Made by a program: the position numbers and the translations under genes. This document shows, one piece after another, positions 23,109 to 32,131 of a stretch of DNA of 64,000 nucleotides. The DNA is taken from positions 2,542,001 to 2,606,000 of the forward strand of contig NZ_FNSA01000003.1 of NCBI RefSeq assembly GCF_900104775.1, in the 5' to 3' direction. Under the pieces are notes generated by a model. That model searched no databases, was not told the DNA's origin, and saw nothing but the letters and a program-made list of their open reading frames with translations. Position 1 is the first letter of the stretch; each line of letters begins with the position of its first letter. Origin of the DNA: Tsukamurella tyrosinosolvens (lineage in GTDB: Bacteria; Actinomycetota; Actinomycetes; Mycobacteriales; Mycobacteriaceae).

Positions 23109-24050
23109 GTGCCTGCCGCCGCGGCCGTCGCCGTCGCCTTCTGGGCGCTCAAGCCAATCTTCATCACCCTGGTCGGGGACCGTGCTGGGTTCACCGAGCT
23201 CTACCTCGCGAGCGCGTTCGCCGCTGCGGGCGCGAGCTCGCTCATCGCGATGCGGTATCGGCAGGCCGCACTCACCCTCATCCGCGCCGGCCGGCCAGCG
23301 GTGCGCGGCGCAGCGTCAGCCGCGACGTCCGGCCTCGCACTCGCGCTCTGGTACTACGGCTTCTACCGTGCGCTGTTCACCGCCCCCAAGGTCGACGCGA
23401 CGGTGATCGCGTTCCTGTGGCCGCTCATCGCCGCGGTGGCTGTGCCGCTGCTGTCGACGGCGCCGGTGCGCCGGCTGACGCGCCTGCAGTGGGCACTGGT
23501 TCTGGTCTCGTTCGGTGGGGCTGTGGCGGTCGCGGCTGGTGGATCGGGTGAGGCCGGCGGCGGCTTCTCTCCGGGAATCGCGTGGGCCTTCGCCGCGGCC
23601 GTGGGCAGCGGGATCTACCTTCCCTTCGCGCTGAACGCGACCGCCGCCTTCGACAGGATCTTGCACTCGAAGCTGCTGGCGACGTTCTTCGCCGTCTCGA
23701 TCGCCAACGGGGTCTCGCTGCTGGCGGTGGCCGCGGGCCTGACAGTGACGGGGTATCGGCTGGACTTTGCGCGCTTCGACGGACGCGTGCTCGGCATCAG
23801 CGTGCTGATCGGCGTGGGCACCTACGTCGTCGCAGAACTCGCGTGGACGTGGGCGTTTCGCGAGTCGCAATCGCTGGCCCTGACGAGCTTGCCGTACTTC
23901 TCCCCCGCGGTCTCGGTGCTGCTGCTGTTCGCGTTCTTCGGGGAGCCGGTGCGGCCGGCCGCGCTGGGCGACCTCGTCGTGATCCTTGGAGCAAGCCTCG
24001 TGCTGCACGTGATCGACGGCCGTGCTCCGGCTGGCGATACTGGCGCATAG
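23109..24050 (+). CDS. EamA/DMT-superfamily transporter
   Basis: 313 residues from GTG 23109. About ten hydrophobic segments in two similar halves of five, the EamA layout, with the second half ending in PYFSPAVSVLLLFAFFGEPV and GDLVVILGASLVL, typical of the family. Transports small metabolites out of the cell; the substrate cannot be read from sequence. The start is uncertain because no good ribosome site is present. It looks more like chromosomal cargo than a core element gene. Confidence 0.82.
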   Translation: MPAAAAVAVAFWALKPIFITLVGDRAGFTELYLASAFAAAGASSLIAMRYRQAALTLIRAGRPAVRGAASAATSGLALALWYYGFYRALFTAPKVDATVIAFLWPLIAAVAVPLLSTAPVRRLTRLQWALVLVSFGGAVAVAAGGSGEAGGGFSPGIAWAFAAAVGSGIYLPFALNATAAFDRILHSKLLATFFAVSIANGVSLLAVAAGLTVTGYRLDFARFDGRVLGISVLIGVGTYVVAELAWTWAFRESQSLALTSLPYFSPAVSVLLLFAFFGEPVRPAALGDLVVILGASLVLHVIDGRAPAGDTGA

Positions 24051-24071
24051 GCCGACCGAGACAGGGCCTGC

Positions 24072-24338
24072 TCACCAGCCGTTCGGCGGAGGGCCTCCGC
24101 GGCGCATCCACTCGATCAGCATCGCGATGCCGACGAGTGGCACGGAGAGCACCCAGAAGGCCGCGAACGACCGGAAGGCTGCGTCGATCTCCGCGTCGGT
24201 GAGCTTGCGGCCCTCGTGCTCCTCGTACTTCGCGAGCAACCGCAAGTCCTCGACCCGGTCGATCGCGTCGTACACGGCGACTGCGACCGCGGCGTAGGCG
24301 AAGGCGATGCCGGTGACGAGAAGGGTGGCGGAGAGCAT
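24072..24338 (-). CDS. Small membrane protein
   Basis: 88 residues from ATG 24338, overlapping the helicase stop (TGATG), which sets the start. Two membrane segments (residues 3-22 and about 57-75) flank a charged loop with DAIDRVEDLRLLAKYEEHEG. Translationally coupled to the helicase, so it may be part of the same system. No family recognised. Confidence 0.68.
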   Translation of the reverse strand: MLSATLLVTGIAFAYAAVAVAVYDAIDRVEDLRLLAKYEEHEGRKLTDAEIDAAFRSFAAFWVLSVPLVGIAMLIEWMRRGGPPPNGW

Positions 24339-27316
24339 CAGGCGGCCTGTGGCGGTGTGGGTTCGTGCTTGAGCTTCGGGCGGGCGTCCCAGATCCACCC
24401 GGGGACCGCTTCGAGTTCAGCGACACGCTCAGCTGACAACCGCCCCGCTCGGTAGTCCTTGCGGCGGCTGTTCACCCACGTACCGAGAGCGAACCCGGTA
24501 ACCGACACGTACCCCTTCGCCACGCGCGCGTGACCGTTCTTCTCGACGAAACCACGCAGTTCCGACACGCCGTTCTCCCACAGCGAAGAAACCACGTCCC
24601 ACACCCACCCGGGGACCGCTTCGAGTTCAGCGGCACGCTCAGCTGACAACCGCCCCGCTTGGTAGTACTTGCGGCGGCTGCTCACCCACCAGCCGAGAGC
24701 GAAACCGGCATCCGTCATGTACCCCTGCGGCACACGCACGTGACCGTTCTTCTCGACGAAACCCAGCAGCTCAGCCATGCCGGTTTCCCACAGCGAAGAA
24801 GCCACGTCCCACACCCACCCGGGGACCGCTTCGAGTTCAGCGACACGCTCAGCTGACAACCGCCCCGCTCGGTAGTCCTTGCGGCGGTTGCTCACCCACG
24901 TACCGAGCGCGAACCCGGTATCCGTCACGTGCCCGTTCGCCACGCGCGCGTGACCGTTCTGCTCGACGAAATCCCACAGTTCCGACATGCCGTTCTCCCA
25001 CAGCGAAGAAACCGCGTCCCAGAGCCACCCGGGGACCGTTTCGAGTTCGGCGACACGCTCAGCTGACAACCGTCCCGCTCGGTAGTCCTTGCGGCGGTTG
25101 CTCACCCACGTGCCGAGCGCGAACCCGGTATCCGTCACGTGCTCGTTCGCCACGCGCGCGTGACCGTTCTGCTCGACGAAATCCCGCAGCTCAGCCATGC
25201 CGTTCTCCCACAGCGGAGAAACCGCGTCCCAGAGCCACCTGGGGACCGCTTCGAGTTCAGCGACACGCTCCGCCGACAACCGCCCCGCTCGGTAGTCCCC
25301 GCGGCGGGTGCTCACCCACTTGCCGAGCGCGAAGCCGGTATCCGTCACGTGCCCGTTCGCCACGCGCGCGTGACCGTTCTTCTCGACGAAACCCAGCAGC
25401 TCAGCCATGCCGGTTTCCCACAGCGAGGAAGTCACGCTCCAGAGCCACCCGGGGATCGCTTCGAGTTCAGCGACACGCTCCGCCGACAACCGCCCCGCGC
25501 GGTTCTCCCAGCGGCGGCTGCTCACCCACCCGCCGAGAGCGAAGCCGGTATCCGTCACGTGCCCGGCCGCCACGCGCGCGTGACCGTTCTTCTCGACGAA
25601 GCCCCGCAGCTCAGCCATGCCGGTTTCCCACCCTGCAGTGCTCCGGTCCAGCATCCGTAGCGTGAACCCGGACTGGATGATCTCCGACGGCACATCGATC
25701 GCGATCAGCCGCTTGGCGGCTGCGACATCTGCCGCAGCTGGCCGCTGCGCCAATTCCACATCCGGAGCTGCAGCATCGCCCTGCGACTGCGCCGTGTCCG
25801 CCGCCTCGTCCGCAGAGCCAGCGCCCCCCGAAACCGCACAGCCCGCTTCCTCGCCGGCGACTGCACCTGACTCGCGTCGCCGATCGGCCTCGTCCGCCAT
25901 CGCGTCGCGCACCAGCACTCGCATCGCCTCCGAGATCCTCGGATCGTGGTCCGCGAGCGCCGCGATCGCCTGGCGCACCTTCGCGAACTGCGACTCCTCG
26001 ACCGCCGTCTCCGGGTCCTCGCCGGCGCCGATGCGCACCGCCAGGATGATCAGCGCGGTCCGGTCGCCGTTGCGGCGGATCGCGCGCCCTACGCACTGCA
26101 CGACGTCGATCTGGCTGCCGCGAGACTCGCCGAAGAGGACAGCGTCCAGCGCCGGCACATCGATCCCCTCACTGAAGCAGTGGACGTTGGACACAACCTC
26201 CAGGCCGCCCGCTCGGGGATTCGCGAGGCGAGCGACCGCTGCGCGGCGGACGGCCGTCGACATGGTGCCGTCGATGTGCTCGGCTGTGCCGTCTGCGAGC
26301 CACTCGCCGGTCCGGGCCGCGTGCACGTGTTGGAACGCCTCGACGAACTGCTTGCTGGACTTGCGGGTGTTGAAGAAGGCGATCGCGGCGTGCAACCCGT
26401 GTTCGGCCGCGGCCTTCGACAATGCGACGACGGCGGCGACGTGATCGACCGAGAAGCGCTTCCCGTCCAGAGTGACGGTGTCGAGTACGGCGGTGGCCGC
26501 CTCCAGTTCCGCGTCCTGGACGCCGATCACGGCGACCCGGTACTCGGACAGGATCTTCCTCTCGATCGCCTCGGCGACGGAGAGCGTGTGCCGCTGCTGG
26601 CCGAAGAGCGCGGTGTTGTCCATCGACGCGAGCAGTGTCGACGACGCGCTCGCGGACTCGGAGCTCGCGAGCTTGTGCACCTTCGGCGTGGCGGTGAGGA
26701 ACAGGCGCCGCTCGGCTGGCACGTGCGTGTCATGGAGGACCCGGCCGAAGGGCTTGTCCGTCCGGCCCGCGGTGCGGTGTGCTTCGTCGCAGACCACGAC
26801 GGACCACGGCTGAGCTTTGTGGTCTGCGTGGGCCTCGATCACCTTGCTCAGTGACTGGTACGTGCCGAACGCCACTCGCACGCGCTGCCCGTTCCCGCGC
26901 AGGAACGCTGCGACGGTCGCGGCGTCGGTGGTCGCCGGCACGGTCAGCTCGGAGACGTCGAGATCCCCTTCGACGTCGACGGCCTTCTGCTCGGCCCTGG
27001 TCAAGCTGGAGCAGATCGCGATCGCGTCGAACGCGAACGGGGCGTGCGTGGCCCACTCGTCGAAGGTCTGCTGCAGCAGGTTCAGATTCGGCACCAGCAG
27101 CAGCACCGTCACCGGCTCCGAGCCGGACGGAAGGAGCTTCGCAGTGGCGTGCTGGCCGACGAGGGTCTTGCCGGTGCCGCAGGCCATGACGAGCAGCTGT
27201 CGAGCGAGGGCAGCGTCGACCCAGCCCACGGCCTTCTTCTGGTGCCGTTTGAGCTTGTGCGGGGCACGCTGCCGCAGTGCGGGCGCAGCGACGCCGGCCG
27301 GAACGATCACGCTCAT
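24338..27316 (-). CDS. DEAH-box helicase with six C-terminal HA repeats
   Basis: 992 residues from ATG 27316 (ATGA overlap). SF2 core: Walker A ACGTGKT near residue 47, DEAH (VVVCDEAHRTAG) near 180, FLTATPK near 210, and the helicase C domain with VQCVGRAIRRNG near 412. After an Ala-rich linker come six tandem helicase-associated (HA) domains of exactly 70 residues, each running ELxxFVExNGHARVA, DTGFALGxWV, RAGRLSAERVAELEA and PGWxW. HA domains are small helical nucleic-acid-binding modules in bacterial helicases. The array is unusually long and uniform. Last large gene of the HA operon. Confidence 0.9.
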   Translation of the reverse strand: MSVIVPAGVAAPALRQRAPHKLKRHQKKAVGWVDAALARQLLVMACGTGKTLVGQHATAKLLPSGSEPVTVLLLVPNLNLLQQTFDEWATHAPFAFDAIAICSSLTRAEQKAVDVEGDLDVSELTVPATTDAATVAAFLRGNGQRVRVAFGTYQSLSKVIEAHADHKAQPWSVVVCDEAHRTAGRTDKPFGRVLHDTHVPAERRLFLTATPKVHKLASSESASASSTLLASMDNTALFGQQRHTLSVAEAIERKILSEYRVAVIGVQDAELEAATAVLDTVTLDGKRFSVDHVAAVVALSKAAAEHGLHAAIAFFNTRKSSKQFVEAFQHVHAARTGEWLADGTAEHIDGTMSTAVRRAAVARLANPRAGGLEVVSNVHCFSEGIDVPALDAVLFGESRGSQIDVVQCVGRAIRRNGDRTALIILAVRIGAGEDPETAVEESQFAKVRQAIAALADHDPRISEAMRVLVRDAMADEADRRRESGAVAGEEAGCAVSGGAGSADEAADTAQSQGDAAAPDVELAQRPAAADVAAAKRLIAIDVPSEIIQSGFTLRMLDRSTAGWETGMAELRGFVEKNGHARVAAGHVTDTGFALGGWVSSRRWENRAGRLSAERVAELEAIPGWLWSVTSSLWETGMAELLGFVEKNGHARVANGHVTDTGFALGKWVSTRRGDYRAGRLSAERVAELEAVPRWLWDAVSPLWENGMAELRDFVEQNGHARVANEHVTDTGFALGTWVSNRRKDYRAGRLSAERVAELETVPGWLWDAVSSLWENGMSELWDFVEQNGHARVANGHVTDTGFALGTWVSNRRKDYRAGRLSAERVAELEAVPGWVWDVASSLWETGMAELLGFVEKNGHVRVPQGYMTDAGFALGWWVSSRRKYYQAGRLSAERAAELEAVPGWVWDVVSSLWENGVSELRGFVEKNGHARVAKGYVSVTGFALGTWVNSRRKDYRAGRLSAERVAELEAVPGWIWDARPKLKHEPTPPQAA
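24391..25650 (-). repeat. Six-copy 210-bp tandem coding repeat
   Basis: The sequence ggggaccgct (or a one-base variant) recurs at 24401, 24611, 24821, 25031, 25241 and 25451, exactly 210 bp apart. Copies are nearly identical in DNA, with clustered amino-acid changes, which points to recent expansion or gene conversion inside the helicase gene. Confidence 0.92.
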
Positions 27317-28716
27317 GCGGCGGCTCCGGTCTCCGTGTCGGAGGCCGGCTCGGACCACGTCCAGCCGTGCAGGGACGACAGCGCCTCGCGCGACTCCTGC
27401 GGCAGGCGGCCGGCGACGTACGCGCGGCGCTGCTCGGCCACCCAGGCGCCCAGCGGGAACTCGTCGAGGGCGGCGTAGTCGAAGGGCACGTCGAAGTGAC
27501 CTTGCGCGCGGTAGAACCTGCGCAGGTGCGCGATCGCCACCCGGCGGACCCACGCCTGAATCTGTGTCTCGATCCGCACGCGGCCACGGGTGCGGCTTCC
27601 CACCCACTCCCAGCCGGGGACGGCCTCGAGCGCGCGGATCCGTTCGGGACTGAGCGTTCCGTTGCGGTAGGCGATCCGCTGCTGCACGATCCATGCTCCG
27701 AGCCGGAGGCCGTCAGGCTCGACGTGCGCCGTGCTCACCGCACCGCCACCGTTTCGGACGGCCTGCTGGCGCAATCGGTCCAGTCGAGCACGCCACCGGT
27801 CCTCCTGGGGCGTCCACGTCCACCCCGGGACCGCCTCGAGTCGCGCCTGCGCGGTCGAGCTCAACCGGCCCCGCCGCTTCTCGGCGCGCTGGCGCTGCAC
27901 CCACAGGCCGAGCGCAACTCCGTCGACGACCACGCTCGGACGGATGGCGGCAGTCCCGGTCTCGGCGGACACGCGAGCGAGAAGCTCGATGCCGCGGTCG
28001 AAGTGCAACTGTGCACGCCGGCCGCCACCGGTGGCGGAGCGGCGTCGCGCGAGCTCGGCGCCGCCGATGCTCCAGGTCCAGCCCGGCACGGCCTCGAGTG
28101 TCTTGGCGCGCTCTCGCGTCATCTGCCCTCGCCGGTAGAACTGGCGCTGGTTGTGCACCCAGTGGCCCAGCTTGATCCCGGAGTCGGTCACGTGGGAGGT
28201 GCGCAGATCGAAGCACGACCCGTCGTGCTCACGCGCGTACGCCAGCAGCGCCCGATAGCCCTTCTCCCAGATCTTCTGGGGACTGCGCGACCACCGCCAT
28301 CCCGGGAGCTTCGTGAGGGCGGCAGCGCGCTCGGCCGACATCGCGGCCCGCCGGTAGCTCTGCCGTTGCGCGGCGACCCAGTGGCCGAGCCGGATCCCGG
28401 AGGCGGTGACATGCCCGGTCGGCACGTCCGCCGTGCCGTACTCGTCGACGTACGCCAGCAGAGCCTGCATGTTCTGCTCAGCGGGGTCTTCTCGGGCAGC
28501 GGCCCATTTCCACCCGGGCAAGGACTCGAGGCGCGCGCTCCGTGCGGGGCTCAAGACTCCGGCTCGATGTCGCTGCTGCTGGGTGCGGATCCAGTAGTAG
28601 ATCTGGACGCCGCCTTCGTGGCGGAAGTCCTGGGGCACGTCGCAGGAGCCGTGCTCGTCAGCGAACGCCTGCAGCTGCGCGTAGGCCGCCTCCCAGCGAG
28701 CGTCCCACGCGTTCAT
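27313..28716 (-). CDS. Free-standing HA-domain array, six repeats
   Basis: 467 residues from ATG 28716 (ATGA overlap with the exonuclease gene). Made almost entirely of six diverged HA domains, each ending in PGW-W or similar (LPGWKW, LPGWRW, VPGWTW, VPGWTW, VPGWEW, LHGWTW), with an LG-WV-QR core. There is no helicase motor, so it is probably a nucleic-acid-binding adaptor. Directly upstream of the HA helicase in the same transcript. Confidence 0.82.
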   Translation of the reverse strand: MNAWDARWEAAYAQLQAFADEHGSCDVPQDFRHEGGVQIYYWIRTQQQRHRAGVLSPARSARLESLPGWKWAAAREDPAEQNMQALLAYVDEYGTADVPTGHVTASGIRLGHWVAAQRQSYRRAAMSAERAAALTKLPGWRWSRSPQKIWEKGYRALLAYAREHDGSCFDLRTSHVTDSGIKLGHWVHNQRQFYRRGQMTRERAKTLEAVPGWTWSIGGAELARRRSATGGGRRAQLHFDRGIELLARVSAETGTAAIRPSVVVDGVALGLWVQRQRAEKRRGRLSSTAQARLEAVPGWTWTPQEDRWRARLDRLRQQAVRNGGGAVSTAHVEPDGLRLGAWIVQQRIAYRNGTLSPERIRALEAVPGWEWVGSRTRGRVRIETQIQAWVRRVAIAHLRRFYRAQGHFDVPFDYAALDEFPLGAWVAEQRRAYVAGRLPQESREALSSLHGWTWSEPASDTETGAAA

Positions 28717-29372
28717 GCGGCGTCCGTGGCCGGCGCGGCGTGCGGGCCGATGCCGTAGCGGTCGCGGAACCGGCGCACGATGTCGAGCGATCGGAGGCAG
28801 TCGCCGATGACGCGGTGCCCCGAGGTCGCGAGGGTCGCGCTCATCGCCTCGTACCCCTCGCGGTCGATGAAGCGCACGAGCTCGGAGTACGAGGACGCGT
28901 CGATGGTGCGGTGGTTGAAGCGCTCGAAGAGCTCGGGGGCGTGCTCGGCGAGCATCGGCGCATCGAGGCTGCGAACGGAACTGCCGGCGAGAGGGATCGA
29001 CTCGGGCACTCCGAAGCGCGCAAGCGCCTCGGCGACCACGTGCCCGGCGTCAGCGGCGTCGGTCGAGACCACGCGCCCGGGGTAGTCAGAGCCGTCCGGC
29101 GCGACGATGAACCGGTTCGGGTAGATGAGGTCCTCGATGAGGCCGTTGTCGAGGTGCATCTGCTGGGCGATCGTCAGCGCCTCGCCGGCGCCGCGAGCGG
29201 CGAGGGTTGCGCGGGCCCAGGCGACGGCGTCGGTGCTGGCGACCAGCACGGTGAACGTGCCCAGGGCGCCGAGCTGCTCGTCGAAGGGAACGACGCCGAT
29301 CTCCAAGATTAGGTCCTGTTTCGGTTCCAGGCCGGTGGTTTCGATGTCGAGCATGGTGCGAAGATCCAGCAC
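28713..29372 (-). CDS. Oligoribonuclease-like DEDDh exonuclease
   Basis: 219 residues from GTG 29372, with GAAGGGGCG upstream. Exo motifs in order: LDIETTGLEP (residue about 8), GSSVRSLDAPML (about 130) with FERFNHRTIDASSYSEL, and HRVIGDCLRSLDIVRR near 186. Order and text resemble oligoribonuclease, with ExoIII altered (IGDC instead of the usual DDI). Likely a 3'-5' exonuclease on short RNA or DNA. First gene of the HA-helicase operon, 27 nt from operator copy 4. Confidence 0.78.
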   Translation of the reverse strand: MLDLRTMLDIETTGLEPKQDLILEIGVVPFDEQLGALGTFTVLVASTDAVAWARATLAARGAGEALTIAQQMHLDNGLIEDLIYPNRFIVAPDGSDYPGRVVSTDAADAGHVVAEALARFGVPESIPLAGSSVRSLDAPMLAEHAPELFERFNHRTIDASSYSELVRFIDREGYEAMSATLATSGHRVIGDCLRSLDIVRRFRDRYGIGPHAAPATDAA

Positions 29373-29398
29373 GGAGGCGCCCCTTCCAGACGATTGAC

Positions 29399-29413
29399 TC
29401 TCTATTTTAGAGA
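29399..29413. promoter_or_regulatory. Palindromic operator, copy 4
   Basis: TCTCTATTTTAGAGA with the palindrome extending to 8-bp arms (ACTCTCTA/TAGAGAGT, 29397-29415). Lies just upstream of the exonuclease start and so controls the exonuclease, HA-array and HA-helicase operon. Confidence 0.82.
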
Positions 29414-29513
29414 GTACCGAAGGGGTGGGTGAGGCGCAATCGCGACGCGCGGACAGCGCCAGAGGTCCCCGAATGCGGGTCGCCCGGTGCCCGCGATTGG
29501 GTAGTGCTCGTGC

Positions 29514-30209
29514 TCACGCCGCGCGATGAGCCGGTACGTCGTGGTGGCAGCAGGCGGACGTAACCCATGACCAGTCCGGCACCGCTTCGAGCGCCGATGC
29601 GTGGTCCGGCCGGAGAAGTCCAGCGGCGTGGCGCCGGCGCTGCGCCATCACCCAGCTGCGGAGAGGGAAGCCCGACGGCGTGAAGTGGCCTGGTGCGGGT
29701 TCGCAATGCCCGTGCCGCTCGACGAACTGCGTCAGCTCGAAGAGCCCCTCGGACCAGGTCCGGTGGCGCTTGGCGAGCCAGCGCCACTCCGGAAGAGCTT
29801 CCAGCAGCTGGATCCGCTCGCTCGGGAGCATGTCCGCCAGATAGCGCTCGCGCTGCTTGACCACCCACCCGCCGAGGCAGAATCCGGAGACCGTGCGCGC
29901 CGCTACGGGGACATCGGAGGTGCCGTGCTCGTCGACGTAGTTGCGGAGCTCCTGGTAGGCGTCAATCCATCGCAGGGTGCGCTCGCCCCACGTCCAGCCC
30001 GGCAGACGTGCCAGCAACCGCTCCTGAGACGCGGTGAGAGTGCCGTCTCGATTAGCGAGACGCTGCCGGCTCACCCAGGCCCCGAGGTAGTAGCCGTCGG
30101 CGCAACGGAAGCGGACGGGGACGCGGGCGACGCCGTGCGTGTCCACGAAGCGCTGCAGGTGGCGAAATCCCTCCGCCCAGGCGTCCGCACGCATCTCCTG
30201 CGGGATCAT
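29514..30209 (-). CDS. Free-standing HA-domain array, three repeats
   Basis: 231 residues from ATG 30209 (ATGA overlap). Three HA domains ending LPGWTW, LPEWRW and VPDWSW, followed by a short tail with CCHHDVPAH (possible metal ligands). A long open extension upstream is Arg-rich shadow. Second gene of its two-gene operon. Confidence 0.8.
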   Translation of the reverse strand: MIPQEMRADAWAEGFRHLQRFVDTHGVARVPVRFRCADGYYLGAWVSRQRLANRDGTLTASQERLLARLPGWTWGERTLRWIDAYQELRNYVDEHGTSDVPVAARTVSGFCLGGWVVKQRERYLADMLPSERIQLLEALPEWRWLAKRHRTWSEGLFELTQFVERHGHCEPAPGHFTPSGFPLRSWVMAQRRRHAAGLLRPDHASALEAVPDWSWVTSACCHHDVPAHRAA

Positions 30210-30979
30210 GGCGCTGTGTCCCAGTGCCAGTTCGGGCGCTCCTCGAGCTGGACAACCTGCTCGGGTGGGAGCTCGGCGCGGTTGTGGGCGGTGCGCACAG
30301 TCGCGATCCACGCCCCGAGCGGAAAGCGGTCGCCGCAGACGTACTCGCGCGGCACGGCGCCGTGCCGTCGCTCCGTCACGAACTCGTCGAGATGCCGGAG
30401 GCCGGTCGCGAACAGCACCTGCGGCGCGGCGCGGACGGTAGTCCCGTTCCGCAGCGTGACTTCCTCCCGGACTGTGTCCGAGCTCGCGGGTGGTTCCTTC
30501 CTCCGGCGAGTCTGCGGCTCGCCCCACGTCCAGCCGGGAAGCCGTTCGAGCTCACCGATGACCCGATCCGACAGCTGCCCGCGTCGGTACGCCGCGCGGC
30601 GGCCGGCGGCCCAGGCGCCGAGGCGGAACCCGTTCGGGCAGACGAGCGCCCGCGGGATCGTGCTGGATCCGGTTCGTCGGTAGTGCTCGCGGTAGGCGGA
30701 GATCGCCTCTGTCCGTGCCTGCACGGAGGGTTGCCATGTCCATCCGGGGCATGCCTCGAGCCGGCGCGCCGTGTCGCCAGGTAGCCGGCCAGCCAGGTAG
30801 TCCCGTCGCCGGTTCCGCACCCACAAGCCGAGCCGGAACCCGCTCGCAGCGTGATACTTCGCGGGCACGCGTGAGTGTCCCTGCTCGCGAACGAACCGCT
30901 GCAGCTCCGCGAAGCCTGCCTCGTACCCGCTCTCTTGGCCCGCGCGCTGTTCGGCGCCGTCGTCGTTCGTGTCAGTCAT
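30206..30979 (-). CDS. Free-standing HA-domain array, three repeats
   Basis: 257 residues from ATG 30979 (MTDTNDDGAEQRAGQ). Three HA domains (CPGWTW, LPGWTW, RPNWHW) with a 35-residue charged linker between the second and third. GTG 31024 would start earlier but has no spacing from GGGAGG. Controlled by operator copy 5, whose leader resembles that of the ParB-like gene. Confidence 0.78.
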   Translation of the reverse strand: MTDTNDDGAEQRAGQESGYEAGFAELQRFVREQGHSRVPAKYHAASGFRLGLWVRNRRRDYLAGRLPGDTARRLEACPGWTWQPSVQARTEAISAYREHYRRTGSSTIPRALVCPNGFRLGAWAAGRRAAYRRGQLSDRVIGELERLPGWTWGEPQTRRRKEPPASSDTVREEVTLRNGTTVRAAPQVLFATGLRHLDEFVTERRHGAVPREYVCGDRFPLGAWIATVRTAHNRAELPPEQVVQLEERPNWHWDTAP

Positions 30980-31038
30980 CGGCACTGACCGATCACAGCT
31001 TCTGGCCTTGCTGGCACACCACACCTCCCGGTCGAGAA

Positions 31039-31053
31039 TCTCTATTTTGGAGA
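31039..31053. promoter_or_regulatory. Palindromic operator, copy 5
   Basis: TCTCTATTTTGGAGA, one mismatch in the right arm, 59 nt upstream of the chosen start of the first HA-array gene of this pair. Confidence 0.76.
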
Positions 31054-31115
31054 CTACCGAGAGGATCAGGGGTCGCGCAAAGGAATCCTCCGTGGGGCGG
31101 GCTCAGGCGCCGCTG

Positions 31116-31134
31116 ACCTGCGAGTGTCGCGTCC
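31116..31134 (+). repeat. Recurrent intergenic motif, copy D
   Basis: ACCTGCGAGTGTCGCGTCC. The following hairpin is weak here (TCC-TCTGGC-GGA). It lies between two minus-strand genes, so its orientation does not follow transcription. Confidence 0.58.
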
Positions 31135-31158
31135 TCTGGCGGATCGAAGCCGGCGCGC

Positions 31159-31971
31159 TCATCGCTTCGAGTCGGGCCCCACTACCGCCGACACCCCGAG
31201 CCGCTCGAGCGCTGGTGCGAGGTAGGTGGCGAAGTTGTCGGTATCCGTCGGCCCTCCGGTGAGCATGCCGATCGCCATGGCGTCGCCGTCTCGGTCGACC
31301 ACGAAGACAGGCGCCCCCGAGTCCCCGGACACCGCCCCTCCGCCCCATTCAAGAGTCTTCTCGTCCGCGGCGATCAGCGGACCACAGGTGACCCCCGACC
31401 GGGCGCCGTTCATGCACACCGACGTCCCCTTCGGCATCGCCATGACCTGCGCGGGTGTGAGAACTCCGCGAAGCACCACTCCAGGCGCCGGCGCGAGGTC
31501 GGAAGCGCCCGCCTCACGAGCGGCGCGGGAGAGGTAGAAGACAGCTGAGTCCTGTGAAGCTCCGCGCTCGTCGAGCCCGCGCGCCGAATCCTGCAGCGGG
31601 GCGAGCCGTACGCGAGGTGTTCCGAAGGGCGTCGCCGGGATCCAGAGTGGGGCGCCTTGCTGCTGGTTGCAGTGACCCGCGGTCAGGTAGCCGAGGCTCG
31701 TTCCGCGTCGCAGAACCGGCCAGCTCACGGTGCACAGGGTCTGGGCACCCCGGCCGTCTTGGACCAGGGTCGCCCCCGGACGCGGCACCTCGGAGCTGGT
31801 GAACGCCGAAGGCCCACCTTCTCGCTGCACCGGACCGATGGCCGTCCACGGGCCGGTTGGCAGCGCATCTGCCGACGCAACACTCGGTGTAGCGACGGCC
31901 ACAGATGCCGCCATGGCGAACACCGACAGCCCGGAAAGCATTTTCCGCGAGACGGTTCTCGTCCTGCGCAT
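31159..31971 (-). CDS. Secreted trypsin-like serine protease (S1 family)
   Basis: 270 residues from ATG 31971 with AGAGG six bases upstream. N-terminal signal peptide (residues 1-32, basic start then AMAASVAVATPSVASADA). Catalytic triad: His in LTAGHCN near 105, Asp in SQDSAVFYL near 145, Ser in GDSGAPVF near 222. Four Cys in positions usual for disulfides (LCTVSW/GHC; VCMNGA/VTCG). Secreted S1 proteases of this size are common in Mycobacteriales. It sits back to back with the transglycosylase, suggesting coordinated wall or host-surface functions (inference). Confidence 0.85.
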   Translation of the reverse strand: MRRTRTVSRKMLSGLSVFAMAASVAVATPSVASADALPTGPWTAIGPVQREGGPSAFTSSEVPRPGATLVQDGRGAQTLCTVSWPVLRRGTSLGYLTAGHCNQQQGAPLWIPATPFGTPRVRLAPLQDSARGLDERGASQDSAVFYLSRAAREAGASDLAPAPGVVLRGVLTPAQVMAMPKGTSVCMNGARSGVTCGPLIAADEKTLEWGGGAVSGDSGAPVFVVDRDGDAMAIGMLTGGPTDTDNFATYLAPALERLGVSAVVGPDSKR

Positions 31972-32131
31972 TGAACACCTCTTCATCGTCGTGAGGCGCA
32001 GCGTACACCGGCGCACAAGCTAGCCGCCGGGACGCAGCGTTGCGCCGCTGGTAGTCGCGCCGCACGCACTGCCGGCGTCCGGAGAGGGCTAACTTCCGCC
32101 CTCGACCCAGCCATGAACCCAGGAGATTCAC

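Noticed and set aside
24391-25650. CRISPR-like array
   Set aside because: Repeat unit is 210 bp, coding, without unique spacers; it is a protein-domain repeat.
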